A stretch of 64,000 bases of DNA from Locusta migratoria (taxonomy: Eukaryota > Arthropoda > Insecta > Orthoptera > Acrididae). The stretch spans positions 339,930,649 to 339,994,648 of the forward strand of contig CM048751.1 in assembly GCA_026315105.1 (NCBI GenBank), read 5' to 3'. The number at the start of each line of letters is the position of its first letter. Position 1 is the first letter of the stretch. The notes below the pieces were generated by a model. It was not told where the DNA came from. It ran no database searches and saw nothing but the letters and a program-made list of their open reading frames with translations. Shown here in pieces: positions 21,266 through 32,254 of this stretch. The translations under genes were made by a program, and so were the position numbers.

Positions 21266-22095
21266 CGTGGGCATAGAGACAGATCTAAGCCAAAAGGAAG
21301 TGAGGTCTTCTTTCGCCAAACTAAAAACAGGAGCAGGAAACGCACTGGACAGAAGTAAATTCAATATGAAAGGTCGGCTGTTTGCAGGAGACCGTGAAAG
21401 AACCAGTAAATAGGAAAAGCTGCTGGTCGGAAGAGCAGACGCGAGAAAGCGATAGGATGAGGAAATGCCTAATGAAGCTGCAAGTGGCCGAAGAAAAGTA
21501 TGAATCGTGTGTCGCCAGCCAGCGAGCGTGCCGCCTCTCCATCCGCCGCGACAGAAAGCGGGGGGGGGGGGGGGGGGGGGGGTCACTCTCTCCGACCGCC
21601 TGATACCCCGGAAAAAGATCCCGGCATTCATTGCGACTGCAGGTAGAGTATGGAGGGTCGTCCTGGAGGGACAGCAACGACGAAACTACTACGTTCCGAC
21701 ACTGAATTCAATCCGAGACCTCTACCTTCGGAGACTGGACCTCTACCCCCTATAGCAAACCTTTTTCAATACGCGACCCCGACCCTCTTCCAGATAAGAA
21801 TATTCCGGCGCCCTAACTTCCGATTCCCCCCCCCCCCCCCCGTACCGTAACACAACTACAACGGCGATCTGAAAGCCAAAAAATTTTGTTTTCTTATATA
21901 TAACGTATTTTTGGAGTGGAACATGCTATTTTTAAATGATTATTGACAGTAAAATGTACTTAGAATAACGAATGTTTCGTATTTCAGGTAAGATTTACAA
22001 GGAGACCTTCTAGTCTCTCAAGTTCGGGATGAAACTTTGCATGCTAGTAGTGTTCGTCAAGGGCGTCCATTCATAAACGTTTTAAGACCACTATC
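21266..22095. other. Purine/pyrimidine-rich intergenic DNA with homopolymers
   Basis: Contains a run of 23 G at 21560-21582 and a C run of about 16 at 21827-21842. The 174-codon minus frame (21107-21631) overlaps these runs and a SINE and looks compositional. No gene recognised. Confidence 0.5.
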
Positions 22096-22106
22096 CATGA
22101 AGTTCC

Positions 22107-22273
22107 GCCGGCCGCGGTGGCCGAGGGGACTGAGGCGCTCCAGTCACGGTCTGCACGGCCACTACGGCCGGGGGTTCGAATCCCCCCTCGGGCATGTGCC
22201 TCCTTAGTCCTAGTCAGTTCATAAGTAGTTTGTAAGTTTAGGGACTGATGACCCCGTAGTTAAGTCCCATACA
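22107..22273 (+). mobile_element. tRNA-derived SINE, family A (shortened tail)
   Basis: Head and B box intact; GGATATTTGTGC is deleted after GGGCAT, and the tail stops at AGTCCCATACA. Target duplication CATGAAGTTCC at 22096-22106 and 22274-22284. Confidence 0.92.
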
Positions 22274-22284
22274 CATGAAGTTCC

Positions 22285-23070
22285 AAGAAAAAGGGTTCTA
22301 AAATTTAGCCGCAACTGTATTTCTTATACAGAGTGTATCAAAAAGGATGACGCAAACTTACTCGTTAACTGAAGGAAAAATGTCCCAGTAAACATGGTCG
22401 TTTGGAGATAATTACGAATGTATGGTTCCATGCCGCCACTGTTGTCATTGTAAACATCGTTCTAGTTAGTACAAATTAATTTGAAATTTAGACTTTACTA
22501 TTAGGTATACATTGCATTCAGCTCACATTTCACGTATTGCGAACTATTATGCCAAACGTATCTCTCTTCTTAGTTCGTTGGATTCTTTTCCGAAGACCGA
22601 CGGGAAATAGAGAGAGGGTGCGCAGTAGAATTAAAAATCACGTGTTTGCCTTCTTCTGATGAGAGCCATTTCGAGGTGAGCGTCTGCCTGCTAAATTAGA
22701 GTTCAGTGCTACAAAATTTCTGTTTTGAAGTATTCTGCACTCTGCAATATCTGACTAATAAATTCCATAATGCCAAGATATAGAGATAAGTCTTAACTTA
22801 AACGCGAGAAATTATCCACAAACTTTTTCTTTTGGTTTGCGTGATATCATTAGCGGCTCAAGCAGCAAGCGCATGAAGCAGCTACGTGGGGGGAACTTCC
22901 CCCTCCAACTGCACGCGCAGACCACGCTGCTCAGCCATCATTGGGAGCGGACGAACTAAAAGAACGAACTAGTTCGTGGCAGAGCCGCGAACTAAAGTGA
23001 GCGCTCCCGATCGCGAACTATTATGCGCAAGTCTACTTTCAACTGAGACAATAAAGTTCGTCTTGTGGCA
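22285..23070. other. No recognised gene
   Basis: Near 22327 the sequence AGAGTGTATCAAAAAGGATGA could be a transposon terminus, but no partner end was found. Near 22940-23045 there are repeated GAACTA motifs (ACGAACTAAAAGAACGAACT, GCGAACTAAAGTGAGC, GCGAACTATTATGCGC). Confidence 0.35.
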
Positions 23071-23205
23071 GGGGCTTTAGATCCATACGGAGTCATAAAG
23101 GCAATCGTTTTTCCCGCGACTGCAATAGGGGATAGTGACAGTGGTACGCAAAATAGCCTCCGCCACAGACCGTCAGGTGGCTTGCGGAGTGTGAATGTGG
23201 ACGAG
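23071..23205 (+). mobile_element. CR1-like LINE 3' terminus
   Basis: Reads KAIVFPATAIG.DSDSGTQNSLRHRPSGGLRSV, like the last coding and 3' region of the CR1-like copy at 21180-21265. Ends GCGGAGTGTGAATGTGGAC, an eroded (TAGATG)n end. Confidence 0.65.
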
Positions 23206-23699
23206 CGGCCCTGCGGTGTTTCCTATCTGGTGACGGCGGCGGACACGGCCGAGTCTGTTGGCTCCCCTGCCGGCTGCTACAGCCAGTCACACTCCTTTGT
23301 AGCGGAACGGCGTTTTTGTGCGCCCTGCCTCCACTAAAGGAGCCCCCCGCAGGCAGCAGGTAGCGGACACAACCCCCCCCCCCCCTCTGCCATTCTGCAG
23401 AACGCCCCACATCAGCTCTCGGCACCTGCTGTTGGAAACACGCCCACAGAGAGCTAGCTAGCGCTTTCCTTGCACACCTCGCAAACAACCAGACGCAAAT
23501 GAAACGGTAGGTACTGCCTTCATAAATATCCCTACACGTTCCGTGAGGTTTCAAGTACGAGAGCACGAGACCTAAGGTTTCACCATCGCAATCACCTTCT
23601 GACGAATAACAGGTATAAACTTCTAGTAATAATATAAATGGATTCTTCCGTCGCTTCTTGGTAGAACGCTTCCATATTTACGGTTGAAATCAAAACAAA
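23206..23699. other. GC-rich block and flank without recognised gene
   Basis: GC-rich from about 23206 to 23420 with a C run near 23372-23385. A 157-codon minus frame (23093-23566) crosses the CR1-like end and is not convincing. Confidence 0.4.
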
Positions 23700-23780
23700 C
23701 TGTTTTTGTTCTACTAAATTTTGTTTATTAACTAACTAGTTTTCGGCTTATTAGGCCATCGTCAGGTAAACTGTTGACAT
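23700..23780 (-). mobile_element. Penelope-type end fragment with hammerhead-like core
   Basis: Minus strand 23736-23765: CTGACGA, then TGGCCTAATAAGCC (GGC/GCC stem), then GAAAACTAG. The CUGANGA box and GAAA box are intact, with position 7 being C, a variable position in hammerheads. No Penelope coding sequence is attached. Confidence 0.45.
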
Positions 23781-24284
23781 GCGTCGACAAAGACGCTATT
23801 GCTTGGTTCTCAAAGATGTTAAGACAAAGATACACTACACAGATTACTTGGTCTTTGGATTTGACATTTGTTGAAATTACAAACAGTATGTTGCCATGCA
23901 GAATTATGTTCTGTTCACATAATCAGTGGCCTCCTTAACATTTTTACATTTTAATTTGCGCGTGAACAGGGTGAAACACATTACATTTTAAATATTATTG
24001 AATTAAAAACTATATTAACATTATTGGTACTGTAGCATATCTAGTAATAATATTTTGATTATGACGAGTTGGGAAGAAAGGAGGAAGTAGAAAGAATCAT
24101 GACTACTCAATTTCAATGGCTCTCTTAATAGGGAATAGTCGATAATAATGAAGAAATGTACCGGTGATGTAGCTAACTCTGTTGTTGCGCTCTTCAGTCC
24201 GAAGACGGCTCACACATCTCTGCCCAACACACAACTTGTTCGAAGCGGTGAGTTTTTACAGTTACCAAATTGTTTGAGTATAAT
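23781..24284. other. AT-rich DNA, no recognised gene
   Basis: AT-rich; nothing readable in either strand. Confidence 0.4.
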
Positions 24285-24651
24285 TGTTGTGGCGTGAAGT
24301 CAGCGCCACCCTCCAGACGCAAGACAACGATCACGAAGGCAGGGGTTGACCGACAGCCTATCGCACGCCGGCGCCGCGCATCCTGGAGGTAGTAACCGTA
24401 GACGCGTGCCCTCTACAATTCGCTGTATCTAGGCCGACAGGCGTCTGGACGACCCGTCAGAACTCCTTCAGGAACTCGGCTACGAACTAAGGCAGTCACT
24501 ACGTCACAGCGCATCGTAGGAAAGACGTCGCGAGAAGAGAGAAGAAACAGACTCATGTTCTAAAGTTGAGTATTGTTTTCTTCAGCAAACAAAACTTGTG
24601 TTATCTGAATAGTTGTTCTAGCTACGATCCTGCACCGTACCTTTCCTGACA
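24285..24651 (+). mobile_element. Possible LTR of a Gypsy-like element (solo or 5')
   Basis: Begins TGTTGTGGCGTGAAGTCAGC and ends CTTTCCTGACA, i.e. TG...CA borders about 367 bp apart. It is followed by ACTAGAGCGTGACGAGTACT, which faintly resembles the spacer/primer-binding region of insect Gypsy elements. No second LTR, gag or pol was found, and no target duplication was recognised. Weak call. Confidence 0.25.
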
Positions 24652-26150
24652 ACTAGAGCGTGACGAGTACTCAACAAATTGCAGCGACGAGTATACAACA
24701 ATAATGACAACGAATTACGTAGTGTGCCAGCGATACAGCGAGAGATTTAAGACTGCACGTTGCGTTGCAAAGGTGTTTACGGAGCTCTCCTTCCGTGTCG
24801 TCCATCTGCTGGGTGTCAACCTGTAAACAGTGGCGGCTGCGGCGATTGTTGGCGTGCAGACCTGTTTGTAGCCGCGCGGGCGCCACCAGGAATAAACCGC
24901 AAACATCCTCAGGAAGCCCCGCGGGCGACGGAAGAGACGACGCCGAACCTGCACCTGCACCTGCCCACAGCGCGGCCACTTCTAGCGTACGGATCATTAG
25001 TGACGCCGTACCACCTACTGTCACTTGTTCGTATGTCCCAGACCGTCAACGCTAACAAGCAAGCCCATACCATGCCGTAGCGAGAAGCACCTACCACGAC
25101 GTCGCAGTGATGTGAAGCAAATGTTCAAGAATTGACAGCCATTTGCAAGCACGAATATTGCCCGGACAAACTAAGTTGTCTCTCGGCGTGGTGACTGACG
25201 GGAGCGACCTCATATGGAAATGCTTTTACGGTAGCTCCCATCATGTACCGCTCCTTCCGTCAACTTAGCTTGCACGGTCAGTATGCATGGAGGGCTATGA
25301 TTTAAAATGTATGATAGACAACAAAAGAAAGACGAAGTATTAAATAAAATGACTTTTACTTCACAATTTGTACTCATTAAGCAAGAATGCTTTAATTAAT
25401 GTAGTTTCCTTATTATTTGTACTAGGTTTCCATCAAAAGACGGAGGAGTTATAAACGCCCTGTCTGTTTAATGTAGGGTTTGTGTTTCTAAATAGAAACG
25501 AATATTCATCAAGTTCTCGATTTAAGATAGGTGTATAATAATTTACAACGTAGTGAATAGTGAGGATACTTAGTTACACACATTTTCTGACGCATTTTGC
25601 ATGCATATTTTACACGTATTTTTTCATTCTTGATTTTAATTTGGCGATAATATATCTGCTTTTTTTCCATGCCATAATTTTGTTGTATTTTCTATCCATT
25701 CACTTGCACTTTAATTGTAATTTACATTATAACTTGAACTAGAGCTGTTTTCCTAAGAACAAGAATACAGAATACTTATGAAACGTTCTGTGGGATGTTT
25801 AACATCATTTACCGAGTAGAAAAGCAGTTTCTGTGTAAATGACAACTTTCATTATGAGTGTGCTACACTATCGGCAATGGGTGGTCTAGTTACTTTTAGT
25901 AAGACTTTGGTAGCAAGAAACACATGAAGCTATTGTTACAACAACACTCAATCATAAAGCAACAGATGAATTTGTAATTTTCTTGGAACATTCCACACTA
26001 TCTGCTAGCGGCATCAGGCGATTGTAGGCTGCACCTGCACCAAGAACTGCTCGAGTTGCCGCTTGAGGATTACTGTGTAAACTGTTTACAGTGATGTCAC
26101 GAGGAGAACTGATCCTGCGAATATGGTCTATGTATTAGGAAAAGCCTTGG
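24652..26150. other. No recognised gene (GC-rich then AT-rich)
   Basis: 24700-25080 is GC-rich with overlapping frames on both strands (up to 117 codons). One plus frame contains EPAPAPAHSAATS, the kind of low-complexity text expected from composition. From 25280 to 26150 the DNA is AT-rich with nothing recognised. If the LTR call at 24285 is right, part of this could be its leader and gag remnant. Confidence 0.35.
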
Positions 26151-26154
26151 TAGA

Positions 26155-26820
26155 ATAACCGTGCGCATTAAGCACAATGAAAACATCTCAAACTCCTTCG
26201 CTGTCTCTGCTCCTCGCATCTGGAACAAGCTGCCCTGCTCTCTTCGCACAATTCAGTCTTCTGCCACGTTTAAGATAAAGTTGAAGCACTTCCTCTGGAG
26301 CGTAACGTTACGAATCGCGCGGTCTCTCTCTCGTCGGAGGTTCGAGTCCTCCCTTGGGCGTGGTGATGGTGTGTGTGTTGTCCTTAGGTTAGTTTAAGTA
26401 GTAATCCCAGGGACTGATGACCACTGCAGTTTGGTCCCATAGATTTACAAATATTCGAATATTTTGAAACACTTCCCTATGTGATCCTCTCCCAGAAACT
26501 CACGCATACAATTTCTTTCTGATACTAACACCAACACTCTTCTCTCCGTTATTTCTCCTCTTCCTCTTTCTGTCACCATAAATTACGCCATCTGGTCTTC
26601 CGTTATAACTCGTCATTTGTGTATTATTACACTCACTTTTAGTTCAGTCTTCCACCCCTTCCTCCATGCCCATTGCGGCTACCAGCCGTAATTGAACTAG
26701 TACCGTTTTATGTACCTGACGTGTTTGTTATTTATCAAATACGAATATAAACTACGTGTTTGTCTTTTTGTTAACTGTACTGCTTAAAAATTTTATTTTT
26801 TCTAGATGTAGTATAACTTG
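26155..26820 (+). mobile_element. CR1/L2-like LINE C-terminus and 3' region, split by a SINE
   Basis: Before the SINE, 26180-26293 reads NSFAVSAPRIWNKLPCSLRT, then SSATFKIKLKHFL. This matches the C-terminal signature of L2/CR1/Rex ORF2 (f.v.aPrlWN.LP..lR...s...Fk..LK.~lf). The SINE is at 26294-26463; after it the sequence continues as a plausible 3' UTR to about 26820. Target duplication TTGAARCACTTCC. Confidence 0.7.
26294..26463 (+). mobile_element. tRNA-derived SINE, family C (head truncated)
   Basis: Lacks the A-box end; B box GGAGGTTCGAGTCCTCCC and body GGTTAGTTTAAGTAG...TTTGGTCCCATAG are intact. Target duplication TTGAARCACTTCC at 26281-26293 and 26464-26476. Confidence 0.88.
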
Positions 26821-26835
26821 TGTAATATTGGAAAA

Positions 26836-27190
26836 GTGCAACGGCCATGCCGCAGTTAATACACCGCTAGATCACCGAAGTTATACACTGCCTGGCCTGG
26901 CTAGCTACCAGGGTGGATAACTGGCTGGCCCTCCGAGCCGAGCGCTGTTGACAAGTAGTCTTTGTGAGGCGAACTGAAGAGCTACTTGACTGAGAAGTTC
27001 AAATGTTTGTAAAGATTATGGGACTTAACTGCGGGGTCATCAGTCCTTACAAACTACCTTATACTAAAGACAGCACAAACACCCATGCCCGAGGGGGGGA
27101 TCCGAACCCCCGACGGGGAACGTCCTCGCGCATCGCAACATGGGCCTCAATGCGCTCGGCCACTCCGCCGCGGCAATTGAGAAGTAGCGC
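26836..27190 (+). mobile_element. 5S rRNA-headed SINE, second copy, split by a SINE
   Basis: 26838-26925 reads AACGGCCATGCCGCAG, ACACCG, AGATCACCGAAGTTA, then TGGCCTGGCTAGCTACCAGG, like a 5S rRNA with a deletion in the TTCTCGTC loop. The body continues with CCGAGCGCTGTTGACAAG and TTGTGAGGCGAACTGAAGAG to 26997. It resumes after the A' SINE (26998-27177) as TGAGAAGTAGCG. The shared 5S head supports a family rather than a stray pseudogene. Full 5S folding is not possible. Confidence 0.6.
26998..27177 (-). mobile_element. tRNA-derived SINE, family A'
   Basis: Complete A' copy: tail TTCAAATGTTTGTAAAG, B box GGATCCGAACCCCCGAC, A-box side GCGCTCGGCCACTCCGCC. Short duplication TGAGAAG at 26991-26997 and 27178-27184. 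Confidence 0.9.
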
Positions 27191-27775
27191 ACATGAACAA
27201 ACAATTGAATCGCGCTGCTTTGTTCCGGCATGCCACACGGCTAGCGTGTTATAGGTGGGGATTGTGTCAGTGTTACGGATAGTAAAAATTAAATGTTCGT
27301 TGCCCTTGGAAGCGTTTAGATGTATGACTGCAACTGGAAACGGGCGAGCGTCTGAGGTCTTTAGTTATAAAGATCAGGCGTGCTGCAACAGGTCGAGGCG
27401 CGTTTGTGTACCGCCGGTGTGGCGGGCTATCTCGTGGTTAGCAGAGCGCCTCCCTGGCCTGATGAGAAGCCGCTTCACTTTCTCCGGCGCCCAACAAAGA
27501 CTTCATTAACGCAGCGCGCGAGATAACGCCGCCGTCACGAAGCCCGCAGCCCTGGAATGTAGAAAGGCGCGTCTCTGCTAGATCTCCGCACGTCCGCCCC
27601 CCGACCCTCCCACCAACTCGCTCTTTCGAAACTCTAACCCTCTGATTCCATCTGGTTTCAGTATTCGCGTACTGGTTTTTTTTAAAAACGTTCCCCTGTC
27701 CTCAGTGTGTGTGGGTGATTATGCCACTTCTTTTACTAACGCATCGCATATCCCCGGTACCTTTCTAACAAAAAA
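27191..27775. other. GC-rich region, no recognised gene
   Basis: GC-rich from about 27390 to 27640. A plus frame 27255-27509 (84 codons) has no known motif. Confidence 0.4.
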
Positions 27776-28500
27776 TCATCATTAGAGACTGATTATGCCT
27801 ATCAGCGTTCAGTCTGGAGCATAGTACCTCTAATAAAATTCCTCCATGATCCCCTATTCAATGTTAACTTTGATGCCTCGTCTGATGTTATGCCTTTACT
27901 TCAAAATCATTCTGCATCGAATCTAAGTACTTTCTTCTTGGTCTACCTCGACTCCTCTTACCCTCCGCTGCCGAGCTCATGAGTCTCTAAGGTAAACTTG
28001 CTTCTCCCATGAGTGTAACATGACCCCACCATCTCAGTCTGTTCGCTCTAACTGTTTCATCTATGGTGTTCATTCCCAGTTTTTCTTTGATTTTCTCATT
28101 ATGGACACCCTCCTGCCATTGTTCCTATCTATTAGTACCTGCAATCATTCTTGCTACTTTCATATCTTTAACCTCTACCTTGTGAATAAGGTAACCTGTA
28201 TCCACCCAACTTTCCCATACAACAAAGTTGGTCGAAAGATAGAGCGGTGCACTGCTAGATTAGTCTTGGTACTTACTTCCTTCTTAGTAGATCTTAGCTG
28301 AGCACTCACTGCATTAGCTTTGCTGCTCCTCGATTCCAGTTCTTTCACTATGTTGCCATCCTGTGAGAAAATACATCCCATGTACTTGAAACTATCTACC
28401 TGTTCTAATGTTGTTCCTCCTATTCGGAGGGTTTCCTGTCTGTACAAGTACTCTAAGTTTGGAACGGGAATATCATTGACTTCACACACAATCGCGACGT
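27776..28500 (-). mobile_element. RTE-like LINE 3' end, second copy
   Basis: Same subfamily as 12248-12805 but reaching further upstream: minus strand EVNDIPVPNLEYLYRQ, GTTLEQVDSFKYMGCIFSQD, SRSSKANAVSAQLRST and RSIFRPTLLYG. This is the region after the RT palm. Frames are broken near 28200-28290. The (TGATGA) tail is reduced to a single unit at about 27776. Confidence 0.8.
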
Positions 28501-28619
28501 GATTGTAGGTTGTTATGAAGGATTACAGAGTCCGTCTATGCAACTACAATCAGAAAGTGCGATCTTTTCTCACCAGATGCGTTTCCTTTTAATCAATATA
28601 AAGACGTGTGAGTTAAAGT

Positions 28620-29103
28620 GGTATGCAGGTGAACAGTGATAGGCAAAAGGAGCAGAGGAAATTTGTCGGTGGTGTTGGAAAGGAGAGTTTTCAGCGATTT
28701 TCTTTCTTCCTTTATTTTTAGGTAAGTAGAATTACGTAATGTGGATAAGGTCAGTAGTTAAAATGTTCATCTTTCTGTAAATATAAGGGACTTCTGAGTT
28801 ATTTGTGCCTAGGATTACAAACTATTTTAACTTAAACTAACTTACACTATGGAAAAGTAACAAACTCATACCCAAGGGAGGGGAGGAATTGAACCTCCGA
28901 CGGCGAGTAACTGCGCGCACCGCAGCAAGGCGCCTTAGAGCGCTCGGCCACTCCGCCGCGGCGAGGTCAATAGTGATGGACAAGATGTGCAGTGGAAATT
29001 TAGGGGTGGGGGGGGAGAAGGAAGGAATGTCGGCTGATTTTTAAGTGATTTTTCTAATATTTTATATAAGTGGTGTGACGTAGTGTGGGAGGAAGGCCAA
29101 CAG
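28620..29103. repeat. Diverged ~110-bp direct repeat around a SINE
   Basis: 28630-28750 and 28974-29095 share AGTGGAAATTT/AGAGGAAATTT, GTCGG and TCAGCGATTTT/GCTGATTTTT, and end in ACGTAATGTGG / ACGTAGTGTGG, suggesting an old tandem duplication. The SINE at 28759-28963 sits at the junction. Confidence 0.4.
28759..28963 (-). mobile_element. tRNA-derived SINE, family C
   Basis: Tail AAAATGTTCATCTTTCTGTA, decayed body, B box GGAATTGAACCTCCG, A-box side GCGCTCGGCCACTCCGCCGC. Target duplication AGGTCARTAGT at 28748-28758 and 28964-28974. Confidence 0.85.
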
Positions 29104-29399
29104 TTATTTACATCTACATGGGATACTCTGCAAATCACATCTAAGTGCCTGGCAGAGGGTTCATCGAACCACCGTTATAGTATTTTACCTCCCATTCCAT
29201 TCTCGAAAAACGCGTGGGAAGAATGAACACCTGAATCTCTCCGTTCGGGCTCTGATTCCTTGTATTTTATTCTGATGATCATTTCTACCTATGTAAGGGG
29301 GAGTCAACAATATATTTTCGCTTTCGGAGAAGAATGTTGGCGATTGTAGTTTCGTAAGTAGCCCATGCCGCAGCGATAAGAGCCGTTGTTGTAATGATT
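29104..29399 (-). mobile_element. CR1-like LINE 3' end
   Basis: Begins with ACATCTACATGGGATACTCT, the inverse of the (TAGATG)n 3' end. It covers the 3' region and C-terminal coding tail, parallel to 29712 onward. It is cut off at 29399, where a SINE begins; the CR1 sequence does not resume on the far side. Confidence 0.85.
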
Positions 29400-29601
29400 C
29401 GCCGCGGCGGAGTAGCCGAGCGGTCTAAAGCGTCTCGCTGCGGAGCGCGCGGTTACTCGCCGTGGAGGTTCGAGTCCTCCCTGGGGCATGGGTGTGTGTG
29501 TTGTCCTTAGGTTAGTTTACATTAGTGTAAGTAGTTTGTAAGCTACGGAGTGATGACCACGCTGTTTGGTCCGATAGATTTACAAACATTTGAACATTTT
29601 T
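29400..29601 (+). mobile_element. tRNA-derived SINE, family C
   Basis: Head CGCCGCGGCGGAGTAGCCGA, B box GGAGGTTCGAGTCCTCCC, tail TTTACAAACATTTGAACATT. TTGTAATG occurs at 29389-29396 and again just after the tail (29602-29609). Confidence 0.9.
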
Positions 29602-29709
29602 TTGTAATGTCAAGGACCAGGCAGATTCGCAGCTTCATTCCATTTTCTTAAGGGTCGATCTGCATCCCATTTATCTACGTCGACACTGAGCACGGTGTAC
29701 CGCCGAGGG

Positions 29710-30330
29710 TTCTACATCTACATTGGATATTCTGCAAATCACATTTAAGTGACTGGTAGAGGGTTCATCGAACCACCTTTATATTATTTACCACTCATTC
29801 CATTCTCGAATAGCGCGCGGGAAGAAAGAACACCTGAATCTCTCCGTTCGAGCTCTGATTTCTCGTATTTTCTTCTGATGATCATTTCTACCTATGTAAG
29901 TGTGAGGCAACAATATATTTTCGCATTCGGAGGAGAATGTTGTCGATTGAAGTTTCGCAAGTAGCCCACGCCGCAGCGATAAGCGTCGTTGTTGTAATGA
30001 TTCCCATCCCAGATCCTGTATCATTTCCGTAACGCTGTCTCCCCTGTATCGTGACAATACGAAACGAGCTGCCCTTCTTTGGACTCTTTCGATGTCCTCC
30101 GTCAAACCCACTTGATAAGGATCCAACGCTGGGCAGCAAAAGTCCATAGTTCTGTTGCATGTTTTAAGGGTTCTGCCAATAAATCGCAGTCTCTGGTTCG
30201 CCTTTCCCACGACATTATCTACACGTTCTTTCCAATTTAAGTCAGAAGTAGTTGTAATTCCTAGGTATTTTGTGGAGTTTACGGCCTTCACACTTGATTG
30301 ATTTATCATGTAAACAAAGTCAGCTGACTT
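29710..30330 (-). mobile_element. CR1-like LINE 3' end with long coding remnant
   Basis: The minus frame 30351-29788 (187 codons) reads MINQSSVKAVNSTKYLGITT, WKERVDNVVGKANQRLRFIG, then QVGLTEDIERVQRRAARFVL, then ERFRCSFFPRAIREW. One block is lost: between CNRT and FCCPALDPYQ about 20 residues (KETxxxTLVRPLLEY) are deleted in frame. The 3' end ACATCTACATTGGATATTCT is inverted (TAGATG)n. It is the best-preserved copy of this subfamily here, but the RT palm is absent. Confidence 0.85.
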
Positions 30331-30788
30331 ACAAGCAGGCGCGGAAGGCATAGTCGGTATTGACCAGCAAGCTGCTCAGGCTTATAGCTCCCTGTGAGGT
30401 TGGTGCCCTCTTGTGCTAGTTCCTTGCTGGCTAATTGCCGCGGTTTCCCCCGGTGTCACCGCGGAAAGTGTCCTCCTCGGGTGCCCCTGCGACCTCGCCC
30501 AAAAGCTGCGCATGGCGACAGGTGACGCGGGTCGCAGGTGGTTTCTCCACTAGCGCTAGCCGGTGGCCGCCTGACCTATCTGCCAGCCGGCGCAGCCTTG
30601 TACGGAGGCGGCCAGCGGTCGCTACGTGACAAAACACCGCCGCCGCCTTACAGTAAGGCGTTCCCACGCGGCGCACTCACCTCTCTGTCATCTGGCCCGA
30701 CCGCCGCGCCGACTCATCGCATGCTAGGCGACACCTGTCACACTCAGCTGACTGGAAAACACACACTACTGCCGAGATGACTGCTAGC
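30331..30788. other. GC-rich, CpG-rich block
   Basis: About 30430-30770 is strongly GC-rich. Open frames on both strands are overlapping and compositional. It might be a CpG island or an unclassified repeat. Confidence 0.4.
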
Positions 30789-31168
30789 TGCGGCGGAAAT
30801 AGCCGAGCGCACCGAGGCGCATCGCTGCGGTGCGCGCGGCCGTTCCCCTTCGGTTCCAGTCCCCCTTTGGGCATGGGTATACTTGTCCTCCTTAAATGTT
30901 CAAATGTTTGTAGAGCTTAAGGGACTTAACTACGGGGTCATCAGTCCCTAAACTTACAAACTACTAATGAACTAGATTATACTAAAGACGGGACAAACAC
31001 CCATGCGCGAGGGGGGATTTGAACCCCCGACGTGGAACGACTTCGCGCATCGTAGCATAGCGCCTCAATGCGCTCGGACGCTCCGCCGCGGCTGTCGTCC
31101 TTAGTTTTTAATTTGTTCAAGTACTTTGTGTTTGTAAGTCGCTGAGTCCCATGAGACTACAAACTTTT
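30789..31168 (+). mobile_element. tRNA-derived SINE, family E, split by a second SINE
   Basis: Head GCGGCGGAAATAGCCGAGCG, B box TTCGGTTCCAGTCCCCC, then GGCATGGGTATACTTGTCCTC to 30894. It resumes at 31093 with TGTCGTCCTTAGTTTTTAA and ends TGAGACTACAAAC near 31168. The interrupting element is an A' SINE. Confidence 0.85.
30895..31092 (-). mobile_element. tRNA-derived SINE, family A' (inside family E SINE)
   Basis: Complete A' copy. Target duplication TGTCSTCCTTA at 30884-30894 and 31093-31103. Confidence 0.9.
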
Positions 31169-31643
31169 TTTAGAGGAATGTTCTTGCTCGATTAAGCAAC
31201 TTCGCGCAAGCACAGGGGACGAACAAAATGATAGGAGGGTGGTTTGAAAAGTTCTCGGAACGGAATAAAAACAGTACTTACATCACTAAAACTTTTCTTT
31301 ATTTTTCAATGTAGTCTCTTTGTAGATTAGTGCACATGATCCAGCGATGTTCCAGTGCCTTGATCCCATCTCGAAAATATGATTTCTCCAGGTCTGCAAA
31401 ATAGTTGTCAACTCCGGTTATCAGTTCTTCGTTTGAAGTGAATCTTCGTCCACGAAGAAAAATTTTCAGTTGCGGGAAGAGATGGAAGTCTGACGGGGCC
31501 ATATCAGGGGAATAAAGCCGGTGTGGCAACAATTAATTCCTTGGTTCGTGTGATATTGCCATGGTGATGGTACATGTGCACGAAAGATGAGTTTCTTGCT
31601 TGCTAAACCTAGTCTTTTTTGTGTATATTTTGTTGCTATTTGT

Positions 31644-31843
31644 TCAAATGTTCAAATGTTTGTAAAGCTTATGGGACTTAACTACGGGGTCATCAGTCCC
31701 TCAAGTTACAAACTACTTATGAACTAGCTACAATTAAGGACGTCACAAATATCCATGCCCGAGTGGGAATTCGAACCCCCGACCTTAGTGGCCGTGCAGA
31801 CCGTGACTGAAGCGCCTCAGTCCCCTCGGCCACCGCGGCCGGC
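31644..31843 (-). mobile_element. tRNA-derived SINE, family A
   Basis: Complete copy with a duplicated TTCAAATG at its tail. Target duplication GTTGCTRTTTGT at 31632-31643 and 31844-31855, in the mariner-like transposase. Confidence 0.93.
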
Positions 31844-31960
31844 GTTGCTGTTTGTCCACGAGGTTAGCATAGTGTTCTCCAGTAATTGTTTTCCCAGTGG
31901 GAAGATAATACCGGTATATAAACAGATTTCTCTTCACATCGCAGAACACTCATGCAATGA

Positions 31961-32254
31961 CCGGACGCGGCGGAATGGCCAAGCGCTTTGAGGCGCTATG
32001 CTCCGATGCGCGAGGCCGTTCATCGTCAGGGGTTCGGATGCCCCCCTCGGGCATGGATGTTTGTGTCGTCTGTAGTATAAGGTAGGCCGAAAGAATTGTC
32101 TTTCCTTTCTTTGGTGTTGGAGAATCAGCATATTTCCACTTCTTTAACTATTGTTTTGTCATATGTGATGTAGTAGTGCACCCAAGTTTTTAAGTTTAGG
32201 GACTGATGATCCCGCAGTTAAGTGCTTTAAGCTTAACAAACATTTGAACATTTT
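31961..32254 (+). mobile_element. tRNA-derived SINE, family A', carrying a copy of host mariner DNA
   Basis: Head CCGGACGCGGCGGAATGGCC, B box GGGGTTCGGATGCCCCC, then GGATGTTTGTGTCGTCTGTA. At 32086 the SINE text switches to 104 bp of mariner sequence (to 32189), then returns to SINE as TTAAGTTTAGGGACTGATGA and ends TTTGAACATTTT. Target duplication TGCAATGA at 31953-31960 and 32255-32262. The mariner segment looks identical to 32271-32374, 185 bp downstream. Confidence 0.85.

Noticed and set aside
21107..21631. 174-codon minus open frame
   Set aside because: Runs through a SINE tRNA-like head and a poly(G) tract translated as poly-proline; compositional.
24285..24651. Confident call of a full LTR retrotransposon
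   Set aside because: Only one LTR-like unit, with no gag/pol, second LTR or target duplication; kept as a weak candidate.
24660..25100. Host gene in the GC-rich segment with frames on both strands
   Set aside because: Frames overlap on opposite strands, have no known domain, and no splice structure can be built.
29108..29130. Telomere-like or satellite meaning for (TAGATG)n/(CATCTA)n
   Set aside because: The motif occurs only as the 3' end of CR1-like LINEs, in line with the short-repeat ends typical of that group.
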